Positions 9,285 through 16,979 of a stretch of 64,000 nucleotides of DNA are shown one piece after another (the first letter of the stretch is position 1; each line of letters begins with the position of its first letter). This DNA comes from an uncultured Roseobacter sp. (GTDB lineage: Bacteria; Pseudomonadota; Alphaproteobacteria; Rhodobacterales; Rhodobacteraceae): assembly GCF_947499265.1 (NCBI RefSeq), contig NZ_CANMNK010000004.1, positions 62,001 to 126,000 on the forward strand, in the 5' to 3' direction. The notes under the pieces were generated by a model. That model did not search any database. It was given only the letters and a program-made list of their open reading frames with translations, and was not told the DNA's origin. Both the position numbers and the translations under genes were made by a program.

Positions 9285-10394
9285 TCAGGCTCCAGGTGGC
9301 GGGGGTGGGGGCGGCAGAACGGTAAAGAGCTGTGCCAGTTCGGCCACGTCTTCGGCACGCAGCCACCCATCCTGACCGGGGGTCCAGACCATGCTTTCGC
9401 GGGTTAACGCGCCTTCTGTGGCCATGCGGCCCAAGGCGGCCTTGGAAAAAGGGCCCTTGGTTTGGCCGTTTTCGGCCACGTGCCAGACGTGCTCGACGGG
9501 GGGCGGCGGTGGAACGGCAGCCGGGGTCCCGGCGCGCGCGCCCCATGGACCTTGAGCCGCGGCGGCATGTCCGATTTGCATGCCCAGACCTGCGCCAAGG
9601 CCTGCCTGTATGGCAGCGGCCCCGGCGCCTTCGCGGCCCAGGGCCTCGGCGGCCTGGAACTGCATATATTCGTTCAAATTGCCGATGACCCCCATGGAGG
9701 ATCGCTTGTCCATGACCTCCTCGACCGCAGGGGGCAGCGAGATGTTTTCGATGTAAAGCTCCGGCATGGAGAGCCCGTATTCGGCCAGCTGTGCCGTGAT
9801 CTCGCCGCCCACCAGCTTGCCCAATTCGCGGGTATTTGCGGCCATATCCATCACCGGAATGCCCGCCCGTGCGAGGGTGCGGGAGAACTCCTGCACCAGG
9901 ATATTGCGGATCTGAAAGCTGATCTCATCCATGGTGAATTCGCCATCTGTGCCGACAATCTCCACAAGGAATTTTGCCGGGTCCGAGACCTTGATTGAAT
10001 AGGTGCCGAAGGCGCGCAGCCGCACCGGACCGAACTCCGGATCGCGGCAGATGATGGGGTTCTTCGTGCCCCATTTCAGATCGTTGAACCGCGTGGTGTT
10101 AACAAAGTAGATTTCCGATTTGAACGGCGAGCGGAAGCCATGGTCCCAGTGCTGTAGCGTGGTCATGATCGGCATGTTGTTGGTCTCCAGCATATAGAGA
10201 CCGGGGGTAAAGACATCCGCGAGTTGCCCTTCATGCACAAAAACCGCCGCTTGCCCTTCGCGCACCGTCAGCTTAGCGCCGTATTTGATCTCGTGCCCCT
10301 CACGTTCGAACCGCCAGACCATTGTGTCGCGGGTGTCATCCGTCCAATGGATGACATCGATGAATTCGCCCGAGAGAAAATCAAAAATACCCAT
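9285..10394 (-). CDS. SPFH-domain protein with C-terminal GYF-like domain
   Basis: A 369-residue protein of the YdjI-like (virion core protein-like) SPFH family. The N-terminus (1-260) is an SPFH/band-7 type domain with VREGQAAVFVHEGQLADVFTP-like sequence, followed by a Gly/Ala-rich linker (about 255-285), a proline run and a GYF_2-type domain (about 300-355, WHVAENGQTKGPF...W). It ends in seven prolines. The proline tail and GYF domain suggest self-assembly or docking of proline-rich partners; GYF domains are known to bind such peptides. The family is usually found with zinc-ribbon proteins, as here. AAAGGA lies upstream of the ATG. Probably scaffolds a membrane patch (inference). Confidence 0.82.
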   Translation of the reverse strand: MGIFDFLSGEFIDVIHWTDDTRDTMVWRFEREGHEIKYGAKLTVREGQAAVFVHEGQLADVFTPGLYMLETNNMPIMTTLQHWDHGFRSPFKSEIYFVNTTRFNDLKWGTKNPIICRDPEFGPVRLRAFGTYSIKVSDPAKFLVEIVGTDGEFTMDEISFQIRNILVQEFSRTLARAGIPVMDMAANTRELGKLVGGEITAQLAEYGLSMPELYIENISLPPAVEEVMDKRSSMGVIGNLNEYMQFQAAEALGREGAGAAAIQAGLGAGLGMQIGHAAAAQGPWGARAGTPAAVPPPPPVEHVWHVAENGQTKGPFSKAALGRMATEGALTRESMVWTPGQDGWLRAEDVAELAQLFTVLPPPPPPPGA

Positions 10395-10420
10395 ATCCGT
10401 CAGTCCTTTACCTAGTGGCC

Positions 10421-11368
10421 TCAGAGCGGGCCGCTTTTGAGTTCGCGCGCGATGATCCGCGTGATGGGGGCCGCTTCGGCGGCGCTCATACCGGCCTCAA
10501 GCCGGGGGTCGTAGAGCATTTTGAGCAGCAATGCGTCATGTTTGGTGAGCAATGCAAATTCGTCGTCATCGTTGAAGATCGACGGGCGCGCGTCGCGGCT
10601 GTCATTGGCCAGGCCAAGGCCCTGCGCCATTTCCTCGTGAATGCAGCTGAGCCGCAAGAGGCTCGGATTTTCCGCGCGGATGATCGCCACGGCGGCGGTA
10701 TAGGTATTGGCATCTGACCCTGCGGCATAGGCCGCAACCGCACAATAGGTATCGCGCGAGAGGCTGCGCAGCGCATTCAGGCTTTCCGGCGTGATCCCGG
10801 GCACCCGCGCGGCAGCCGCGTCCAGGGCATCGCTTCTGTCATCTTCGCTGGCCACGATCACGATGAAATTCGGGTTGCCGAAGGTGCTGATCGGATGCCC
10901 GGAAATCTGCCCCAACCTGCGCGCATAGCTGCGAATGGCCGCGCCGTCACTGGCGCGTTGCGAGGGGGGCACACTTTGTCCAAAGACGATGCCGACGCGC
11001 ACAGGCGTGTCCCAACGGCGCAAGGGGCTTTCCCCGCCACGTCCCTGCAGCGCCTGCGCATATTCATTGAAAAACACGATCCGTTCAAAGTTGCGCGCCA
11101 GCATATCGGCGGTGAAGGGCGTATCTGGCCCACCGCCGTCCTCGCGCAACAACCCCTGGTTCAGCTGCGCGGCTTGCACCTGCACCAGGTAACTGCGCAA
11201 TGCGGCGCTGGCCTCGGAGGTCGGGCGCAGCTGTGTTTCCGCCAGATCGGTGGGCCGGGCGCGGGGCGTTTTGACTGCGGCAACGGGCTGCGCCATGTCG
11301 CAGGCGACCAAGGCGGCGCCTGCCACAATCAAAGCGCTTGCACGCAAAAGTCTCCGCCCCAGCGCCAC
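10421..11368 (-). CDS. DUF2927 domain lipoprotein
   Basis: A 315-residue predicted lipoprotein. The N-terminus has a hydrophobic signal and the lipobox L-V-A-C with the acylated Cys at 23. The rest matches the DUF2927 family, found mainly in Rhodobacteraceae; a CIHEEMAQGLGL segment near residue 248 resembles a metallopeptidase HExxx helix but lacks the second His of HExxH, so catalysis is doubtful. Translation starts at GTG. It sits 6 nt after telA and 26 nt before the SPFH gene, linking an envelope-facing protein to the cytoplasmic members of the module. Confidence 0.8.
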   Translation of the reverse strand: MALGRRLLRASALIVAGAALVACDMAQPVAAVKTPRARPTDLAETQLRPTSEASAALRSYLVQVQAAQLNQGLLREDGGGPDTPFTADMLARNFERIVFFNEYAQALQGRGGESPLRRWDTPVRVGIVFGQSVPPSQRASDGAAIRSYARRLGQISGHPISTFGNPNFIVIVASEDDRSDALDAAAARVPGITPESLNALRSLSRDTYCAVAAYAAGSDANTYTAAVAIIRAENPSLLRLSCIHEEMAQGLGLANDSRDARPSIFNDDDEFALLTKHDALLLKMLYDPRLEAGMSAAEAAPITRIIARELKSGPL

Positions 11369-11374
11369 GTCAGA

Positions 11375-12571
11375 TCAATTCGGCACGGAGGTGCTGGCCG
11401 TATCTCCAACGCCGTCGCCGCGCGATTTGGCGCTGGCGAGGGTGTCGCGCAACTTCGTCTCCATCTCCTGCAGCTCGGTTTCGGCGGCCGCGCGGCGCGC
11501 TTTGCCTTCGTCCGCGATCTGCAGGCTTTCTTCGATGGTGCCAATGAGGTCGGCGTTGGCCTGTTTCACCGCTTCGATGTCAAAGACGCCGCGCTCCATC
11601 TCTTCGCGGATGATCTTGTTGCTGTCACGCAGGTTCTTGGCATTGGCGGTCAGCAGCTCATTGGTCAGATCATTGGCTTGCCGTACGGCCTTAGCGGCCT
11701 CGGCGCTCCGTTGGATGGTGACCGCCTGTGCCAGCTGGGTTTCCCAAAGCGGTACGGTGTTGACCAGTGTCGAGTTGATCTTGGTGACGAGCGATTTATC
11801 ATTCTCCTGCACCAGCCGGATAGAGGGCAGCGACTGCATCGTCACCTGACGGGTCAGTTTCAGGTCGTGCACCCGGCGCTCCAGATCATCACGTGCCGCC
11901 CGCAGGTCGCGCAGCTCTTGCGCAACCATCACCTGATCGTTCTCCGCGGCCTTATCGACTTCAGCGGCCTTTGCCGGGATCACGTTTTCATCGAGATCGC
12001 GCAGCTTTTCCTCACCCGCAGCGATGTAGAGCGCCAGCTCATCGTAGAATTGCAGCGTCTTTTCATAGAGCATGTCGAGCGACTTGATGTCCTTGAGCAG
12101 GGTATGCTCATGGGTCAGCAGATCATCTGTGATCCGGTCGATCTGGCCCTGCACTTCTTCAAACCGGGCGGTGAATTTGGCGAAAGGTGCGGCTTTGCCC
12201 AACAGCTTTTCCCACCAGCTGCGGTCGCGGCGGACATCGAGCTCGGAGATGGAAAAGCCACGGATGGTGGTGACGATGTTGCGCAGGCTATCCCCCGCAG
12301 GGCCCACATCCTTATTGCGCACGCCGCCCAACATGGCCTGGCTGATTTCCTGCAGTTCCACTTGCGCGCGCGATCCAAAAGAGACGATCGACTGTGTGTT
12401 CGACATATCGATCTCGGCCATGCGTTTCGAGATTTCCGCGCTGACGGGTTCATCGGCATCCGCCAGGGGCACGATGGCATTGGCCTCGACAGGGTCTGGC
12501 AGCACGACGGCGGTCACTTCCTCCACCATCTTGAGCGCCTCGGTTGCTTTTGCGCGTGTCGTCTCGGTCAT
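11375..12571 (-). CDS. TelA-family protein (toxic anion resistance)
   Basis: A 398-residue, almost entirely helical, cytoplasmic coiled-coil protein of the TelA/KlaA family, known from tellurite resistance on plasmid RK2 and from Gram-positive envelope-stress operons. The family core VQENDKSLVTKINSTLVNTVPLWETQ (shortened here to its key residues: ENDK, TLVNTVPLWE) and the QANDLTNELL segment are visible near 255-310. AAAGGATC lies 9 nt upstream of the ATG. XpaC precedes it by 28 nt, the conserved XpaC-TelA pair. Role in this organism is probably membrane stress tolerance rather than tellurite as such (inference). Confidence 0.9.
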   Translation of the reverse strand: MTETTRAKATEALKMVEEVTAVVLPDPVEANAIVPLADADEPVSAEISKRMAEIDMSNTQSIVSFGSRAQVELQEISQAMLGGVRNKDVGPAGDSLRNIVTTIRGFSISELDVRRDRSWWEKLLGKAAPFAKFTARFEEVQGQIDRITDDLLTHEHTLLKDIKSLDMLYEKTLQFYDELALYIAAGEEKLRDLDENVIPAKAAEVDKAAENDQVMVAQELRDLRAARDDLERRVHDLKLTRQVTMQSLPSIRLVQENDKSLVTKINSTLVNTVPLWETQLAQAVTIQRSAEAAKAVRQANDLTNELLTANAKNLRDSNKIIREEMERGVFDIEAVKQANADLIGTIEESLQIADEGKARRAAAETELQEMETKLRDTLASAKSRGDGVGDTASTSVPN

Positions 12572-12599
12572 ACTGGTTGATCCTTTTGTTGTCGGCGCG

Positions 12600-13487
12600 T
12601 CAGTCCAGACGCACGCCTTCGCGTTGCAGACGGTCCCGAAGGACCTCGATTTCGACCGTCAGATCGCTGTGATCGTCCAGCAGCATCTTCTTGGTGCGGT
12701 CGGTGAAATTACGTTCCAGATCATCCAGCAGCGACAAGTAATCATCGCGGGCCTGGGTGTCTTGTGTGCGGGCATAGATGTCAGCAAATTTCACCGAGGC
12801 GTCGCGTGCGCCCAGCAGATAGACCCCGAGATATTTGCGGGCGGCAGTCAGGTCGCGCGGGTCATCCTCGACGGTGCGGATAAGGTCGCGCACGACGGTC
12901 TGGAACTGCTGCATCCGAGTCATCACGCGCAGGTTGCCGGAGCGTTTGAGTGCGTCGTTCATCGCGGCCATGTGCGCTTCGGCCTCATCGACGACCTTGG
13001 CGACCCGGTCCTGCTGGAACGTATCGATCCCCTCCATGCCTTTGCTCTTCAGTGGATCAATGCCAAAGGCCGCCAGATGCAGTCCGGTGGCCGCCGCGCC
13101 AAAAAGAACAGCGGCGATCAGGCCACCGTCATGGCTGAGGGCGGCAAGAGCGGTACCAATGCCCGCCAGCGCGGCGGCAAAACACTTGCGCGGCAAGGCG
13201 GGGCGGCGTGCGACCTTTCGGCTGTGATATGCAGCTTCCGCGATCAGACCCCAGCGCAAAAGCCAGGCCCCAAGGCTCATCGCAGCAGCGCCCAGCAATC
13301 CGAACGTCAGACCAAGTGCGCCCTGAACCAGTGACATGAACACCAGCACAATGGCCGGCAAAAACATCAGGTTGGCGCGTGCCCCAACCGGATCGACTTT
13401 TGCGCCGGTAAAGGCCCCGCGTGGCGCGGATTTTTCCGTATCCGAAGCCCCTTGCGGGCTGTATTTTCCGCCGAACCGTTTTGCCAT
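12600..13487 (-). CDS. XpaC-family membrane protein (5-bromo-4-chloroindolyl phosphate hydrolysis protein)
   Basis: A 295-residue XpaC-like protein. After a basic, flexible N-terminus (1-30) come paired hydrophobic stretches (about 35-75 and 105-140), then a long helical region with NDALKRSGNLRVMTRMQQ and EDDPRDLTAARKYLGVYL, typical of the family. XpaC was named from X-Phos hydrolysis in Bacillus, but its function is unknown; it almost always accompanies TelA, as here. Its ATG is 3 nt after the stop of the 29-residue peptide gene and has only a weak ribosome site, so translation is probably coupled to that peptide. Confidence 0.85.
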   Translation of the reverse strand: MAKRFGGKYSPQGASDTEKSAPRGAFTGAKVDPVGARANLMFLPAIVLVFMSLVQGALGLTFGLLGAAAMSLGAWLLRWGLIAEAAYHSRKVARRPALPRKCFAAALAGIGTALAALSHDGGLIAAVLFGAAATGLHLAAFGIDPLKSKGMEGIDTFQQDRVAKVVDEAEAHMAAMNDALKRSGNLRVMTRMQQFQTVVRDLIRTVEDDPRDLTAARKYLGVYLLGARDASVKFADIYARTQDTQARDDYLSLLDDLERNFTDRTKKMLLDDHSDLTVEIEVLRDRLQREGVRLD

Positions 13488-13490
13488 GAC

Positions 13491-13580
13491 TTAAAGCCCG
13501 CCCAGCAGGCCCGCGGCCACACCGGTCATCAGGAGAAGGAGCGCGACATATGCGACCTTTTGAAATGCTGTTGGCGTCAT
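13491..13580 (-). CDS. 29-residue membrane peptide ahead of XpaC
   Basis: A very short reading frame encoding 29 residues: five polar N-terminal residues, QK, then a single hydrophobic helix (about 9-29) ending Gly-Gly-Leu. The ribosome site GGGGAGA lies 5 nt before the ATG and is the best in this operon, and the stop is 3 nt from the XpaC start. Both points argue for a real gene and for coupling to XpaC. No family recognised; possibly a membrane-inserted regulator or subunit of the XpaC-TelA module (inference). Confidence 0.6.
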   Translation of the reverse strand: MTPTAFQKVAYVALLLLMTGVAAGLLGGL

Positions 13581-13773
13581 GTTGTCTCCCCAGACAGACG
13601 TTATGCGGAATATAGGTTCATGCGGCGTGGCTGGCCAGTTCTAGTATCGCGTCGCCGGGCATTGAACCTCCGGACTGTCATAAATGTGCCTCACGCCTTG
13701 GATTTTACATATTTGAGGTCGATGGGGTGGGATCGTGAGGGGGAATTTACAACAGGTTTTATCACAATTGTAT

Positions 13774-14634
13774 CTAGCGAGGCTTGCGCCCGGTGCGGTT
13801 GGGCGGCGTTTTGCGGATGCCCTGGGGCGGGCGGGCCTTGCGTTGGCGCGCCACCTTGGCGGGTTTCTTTGTGGCTGTGCCGCTGGGGTCTTCCAGCTCC
13901 AGCCCCAATTGGTCACGCACGATTTTGCGCCGGACCTCTTCCACATCCCCCTGTTTCAGCTCGCCAAGCTGAAAGGGACCGTAGCTGATGCGAATGAGGC
14001 GGTTCACCGACAGGTTCACCTCCGCCAGCGCGCGGCGAATCTCACGGTTACGCCCTTCGCGCAGACCAATTGTCAGCCAGGCGTTGGCGCCCTGCTGACG
14101 GTCCAGCGTCACGGTCATCGGTTGAAAGGCTTCGCCGTCAACGGTCACGCCCTTGCGCAGCGGGTCGAGGGCCGCATCCGTCGGGCGGCCATTCACCCGC
14201 ACGCGGTAGCGGCGCAGCCAGCCCGTCGCAGGCAATTCCAGCTTGCGTTTGACGCCACCGTCATTGGTCAGCAACAGCAACCCTTCGGAGTTGATGTCGA
14301 GACGGCCGACGCTCATCACCCGCGGCATGTCCTCGGGCAGGACGGAATAGATTGTGTCGCGCCCCTTTTCATCGCTGTCGGTGCTGACCAGACCGATGGG
14401 TTTGTGAAAAAGCCAAAGGCGCGGCGGTTCCGGTGCGGCAATGGGTTTGCCGTCCACGGTGATGGTGTCTTTGTCCGTGACGTTGAGCGCGGGCGAGCTG
14501 ATCTGTGACCCGTTCACGCGAACCCGCCCGGCTTCGATCATGCGTTCGGCCTCGCGGCGGCTGGCGACACCGGCGCGGCTGAGGACTTTGGCGATGCGGT
14601 CGCCTGCCGGTGTGTTCTGGGAAATGTCTGACAT
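13774..14634 (-). CDS. rluB: ribosomal large-subunit pseudouridine synthase, RsuA/RluB family
   Basis: A 286-residue rRNA pseudouridine synthase of the RsuA/RluB/E/F group, which isomerises uridine in 23S (or 16S) rRNA. Domains: an S4 RNA-binding domain at about 12-60 (RIAKVLSRAGVASRREAERM) and the catalytic domain with the GRLDINSEGLLLLTND motif, catalytic Asp113. A basic C-terminal tail (from about 255) rich in Arg/Lys/Pro is typical of alphaproteobacterial members. Assignment to RluB rather than RsuA is by general resemblance. It is divergent from tadA, with 63 nt between the starts. Confidence 0.85.
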   Translation of the reverse strand: MSDISQNTPAGDRIAKVLSRAGVASRREAERMIEAGRVRVNGSQISSPALNVTDKDTITVDGKPIAAPEPPRLWLFHKPIGLVSTDSDEKGRDTIYSVLPEDMPRVMSVGRLDINSEGLLLLTNDGGVKRKLELPATGWLRRYRVRVNGRPTDAALDPLRKGVTVDGEAFQPMTVTLDRQQGANAWLTIGLREGRNREIRRALAEVNLSVNRLIRISYGPFQLGELKQGDVEEVRRKIVRDQLGLELEDPSGTATKKPAKVARQRKARPPQGIRKTPPNRTGRKPR

Positions 14635-14697
14635 GGGCTGGCCTTACCTTGTTTGCGGGGCTTGCGAAAGGGGACGGTTTGCGGGCATTTGGCGCGC

Positions 14698-15147
14698 ATG
14701 GAGTTCAATTCGCATATGCAGCTTGCGCTGTCGGAAGCCCGCGCGGCGGGCAAGCGTGGTGAAGTGCCCGTGGGCGCGGTGGTTGTGGACCCGCGCGGCG
14801 ATGTCGTTGCAGCAGCGGGCAACCGGACCCGCGAGTTGAAGGATCCGACCGCCCATGCGGAGATGCTGGCGCTGCGGGAGGCCTGTGCGGCGCGGGGGAC
14901 TGAGCGGCTCGTTGATCACGCGCTCTACGTGACGCTGGAGCCCTGCGCGATGTGCGCGGGGGCGATTTCAGCGGCCCGCATTGCGCGGCTCTACTACGGT
15001 GCCAGCGATCCCAAGTCAGGTGGGGTGGCACAGGGTGCGCGGGTTTTTTCTCATCCGCAATGTCACCATGCGCCGGAGGTGTTCGACGGTATTGCAGCGG
15101 TGGAGTCCGAGGCATATCTGCGGGCCTTCTTCGCGCAGCGCAGGTAG
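14698..15147 (+). CDS. tadA: tRNA-specific adenosine-34 deaminase TadA
   Basis: Zinc deaminase converting A34 to inosine in tRNA-Arg(ACG), essential for reading CGN codons. The 149-residue protein shows the full catalytic set: His53-Ala-Glu55 and Pro-Cys83-x2-Cys86 (EPCAMCAGAI). The ATG at 14698 is preferred because the protein then begins with the usual amphipathic helix MEFNSHMQLALSEA; an in-frame ATG at 14653 would add 15 unrelated residues. It is divergent from the pseudouridine synthase, so both are tRNA/rRNA modification genes sharing a control region. Confidence 0.95.
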   Translation: MEFNSHMQLALSEARAAGKRGEVPVGAVVVDPRGDVVAAAGNRTRELKDPTAHAEMLALREACAARGTERLVDHALYVTLEPCAMCAGAISAARIARLYYGASDPKSGGVAQGARVFSHPQCHHAPEVFDGIAAVESEAYLRAFFAQRR

Positions 15148-15213
15148 TGATGGCCTGACACCCGTGCCAAGTTTTACGCCGGGCGGTGACACATCACGGC
15201 AGATCTTGAACAC

Positions 15214-15903
15214 CTAGAACGAAATGGGCTGCATCACCTGAGGTTCGATCACATTCACGCCCGGCAGCCCGTCGACCAACACCTGCGCTGATTGTTCCAG
15301 CAAATCGAAGGTGCGGTAGTGGCAGGGGATCACCGTTTTGAAATCGAAGTATCGTTTGGCGGCATAGGCCGCCCCCGCCATATCCATGGTGAAATGGCCC
15401 CCTGCGCTGAGAATGCCGATGTCGGGTTTGTAGTAATCCCCGATCCAGTCCATGTCGGCCATGATGCCGGTGTCACCGGAGAGATAGAGTGTGTGCCCTT
15501 CGGCTTTCAGGATGAAACCAGCCTCGCGACCGGCGGAAACCGTAGGCGCACTGGAAAGGGTGCTGGAGTGCAGCGCAGGCACCAGAGAGACAGCAACCTC
15601 ACCCAGGTGCACCGTGCCGCCCATGTTGTAACCGATCGTGGTGAGGCCGTCGGCCTCTTCGAAATGGCTCATCAGCTCATAGATGCCGACGACCGGGACC
15701 GATAGTGATTTGGCAAGGACGACGACATCTGCCGTGTGGTCAAAATGACCGTGCGTGATCAGGATATGGGTGGCCCCTTCGGTTGCGGCGCCGTGCTGGG
15801 TGTCGCCCAGCATCGGGTTGCCGGTCAGCCAGGGATCGACCAGCAGGACCTGATCCGCCATTTCGATGCGAAAACTGCCGTGTCCCAACCAGATGATGTC
15901 CAT
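15214..15903 (-). CDS. UPF0173 metal-dependent hydrolase (metallo-beta-lactamase fold)
   Basis: A 229-residue metallo-beta-lactamase-fold hydrolase of the UPF0173 (YtkL-like) family; substrate unknown. It opens with the family sequence WLGHGSFRIE and has the metal motif THGHFDHTADV (His51, His53, Asp55, His56), further ligands in LSGDTGIMAD, and a C-terminal PCHYRTF histidine. The ATG at 15903 is chosen for the GGAGAGGATC ribosome site; a longer in-frame start at 16017 would run into the upstream repeat element and the divergent gene. Confidence 0.9.
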   Translation of the reverse strand: MDIIWLGHGSFRIEMADQVLLVDPWLTGNPMLGDTQHGAATEGATHILITHGHFDHTADVVVLAKSLSVPVVGIYELMSHFEEADGLTTIGYNMGGTVHLGEVAVSLVPALHSSTLSSAPTVSAGREAGFILKAEGHTLYLSGDTGIMADMDWIGDYYKPDIGILSAGGHFTMDMAGAAYAAKRYFDFKTVIPCHYRTFDLLEQSAQVLVDGLPGVNVIEPQVMQPISF

Positions 15904-15961
15904 TGATCCTCTCCCTTTGTGCCATATCTCGAGTTTAGCGGGGTTTTGCGGACGAGGGGAG

Positions 15962-15993
15962 CCTCCGGCGGGGATATTGTGGGCCAGAAGAAA
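15962..15993 (+). repeat. intergenic CCTCCGG...CCAGAAGAAA element, copy 1
   Basis: A 32-nt segment consisting of CCTCCGGCGGGGATATT, a short spacer, then GGCCAGAAGAAA. A second copy in the same orientation is at 51847-51879. Here it lies between the divergent UPF0173 and ceramidase genes, and its AGAAGAAAG end may serve as the ribosome site of the ceramidase gene. From memory, similar strings recur near gene ends in Rhodobacteraceae chromosomes; no function is established to my knowledge. Confidence 0.6.
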
Positions 15994-15998
15994 GTGGG

Positions 15999-16655
15999 GT
16001 GGGTGTGGATTGGACACGTGCGGTAGATGGGTATTGTGAGCGGATCGGGCCCGCGTATTGGGCGGAGCCGATCAACGCGGTGACCAATCTGGCCTTTGTG
16101 CTGGCGGCGCTTTACATGTGGCGTCGTTGCGGGAACGATCTGCTGGCACGGCTGCTTTGCATCGTTCTTTTTGCCATCGGCGTGGGCAGCTATCTGTTTC
16201 ATACGCATGCACAGGTCTGGGCCGGGATGGCGGATGTCTTGCCCATCGGTCTTTTTATCCTGATCTATATCTTTGCAATCAATCGGGTGGGATGGCGCCT
16301 GTCGTTTTGGCCTGCTTTTGCTGTGACATGTCTGTTCATACCCTACGCTGCGGTGACCGTGCCGATCTTCCAATTGGTCCCGGGTCTGGGGTCGTCGGCG
16401 GGATATGCGCCGGTGCCTGTGCTGATCCTGGCCTACGCTTTCTTGCTGAGGCGCCGAGACCCTGATCTGGCCCGGGGATTGGCGCTGGGTGCGGGGCTGC
16501 TTGTGCTCTCACTGACCTTCAGGACGCTGGATTTGCCGCTCTGCGCGCATTTGCCGTTGGGCACTCATTTTGCCTGGCATGTGCTGAATGGGCTGATGCT
16601 GGGTTGGATGATCGAGGTTTACCGCCGTGCACGTCTTGGCAAGGCGCGCGCATGA
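15999..16655 (+). CDS. ceramidase-family (CREST) integral membrane hydrolase
   Basis: A 218-residue seven-helix membrane protein of the alkaline ceramidase/phytoceramidase family, which hydrolyses the amide bond of ceramides. The N-terminal CERIGPAYWAEPINAVTN is the family signature. Spacing of the active-site residues known from human ACER3 is fully kept: Ser64-x3-His68 and Asp79 eleven residues on (GSYLFH...GMAD), and the late pair His190-x3-His194 (GTHFAWH), the zinc ligands. Start is a GTG at 15999; GTG 16005 is also possible. The substrate in a bacterium may be a sphingolipid, ornithine lipid or other N-acyl lipid (inference). Confidence 0.85.
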   Translation: MGVDWTRAVDGYCERIGPAYWAEPINAVTNLAFVLAALYMWRRCGNDLLARLLCIVLFAIGVGSYLFHTHAQVWAGMADVLPIGLFILIYIFAINRVGWRLSFWPAFAVTCLFIPYAAVTVPIFQLVPGLGSSAGYAPVPVLILAYAFLLRRRDPDLARGLALGAGLLVLSLTFRTLDLPLCAHLPLGTHFAWHVLNGLMLGWMIEVYRRARLGKARA

Positions 16656-16691
16656 CGCTAAACGCCAATGCCAAGCAGATGAGGAAACGTG

Positions 16692-16979
16692 ATGTCCATT
16701 GACGAGACCACAGCCGCCCGCGTGGCCAAGCTGGCCCGGATCAAGGTTGAGCCTGAAGCGCTGCCAGCGCTGGCGGGGGAATTCAACACCATTCTGGGGT
16801 TTATCGAACAATTGAATGAGGTGGACATTGAGGGCGTCGATCCGATGACCTCGGTAACGCCCCAGGTGCTGAAGCGCCGGGTGGACGAGGTGCGTGAAGG
16901 GGGGCAGCAGGACAAAATTCTGTCGAATGCGCCGGATGCGCGCGAGGGATTTTTTGCGGTGCCGAAGGTGGTCGAATAA
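16692..16979 (+). CDS. gatC: Asp-tRNA(Asn)/Glu-tRNA(Gln) amidotransferase subunit C
   Basis: Small structural subunit (95 residues) of the GatCAB transamidase, which converts misacylated Glu-tRNA-Gln or Asp-tRNA-Asn to the amide form. The family core [10 protein letters not shown] and [16 protein letters not shown], followed by VDPMTSV and the C-terminal [15 protein letters not shown], is intact. ATG 16692 follows GAGGAAACGTG; a GTG one codon earlier is less likely. The stop overlaps the gatA start by one base (TAATG). Confidence 0.96.
   Translation: MSIDETTAARVAKLARIKVEPEALPALAGEFNTILGFIEQLNEVDIEGVDPMTSVTPQVLKRRVDEVREGGQQDKILSNAPDAREGFFAVPKVVE

Noticed and set aside
10650-10750. DUF2927 HEEMA segment as a zinc metallopeptidase site
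   Set aside because: The second His of HExxH is missing and no third ligand is obvious.
10895-12580. 561-codon plus-strand open frame opposite telA and the DUF2927 gene
   Set aside because: Antisense shadow of two well-supported minus-strand genes; His-rich, low-complexity translation without family features.
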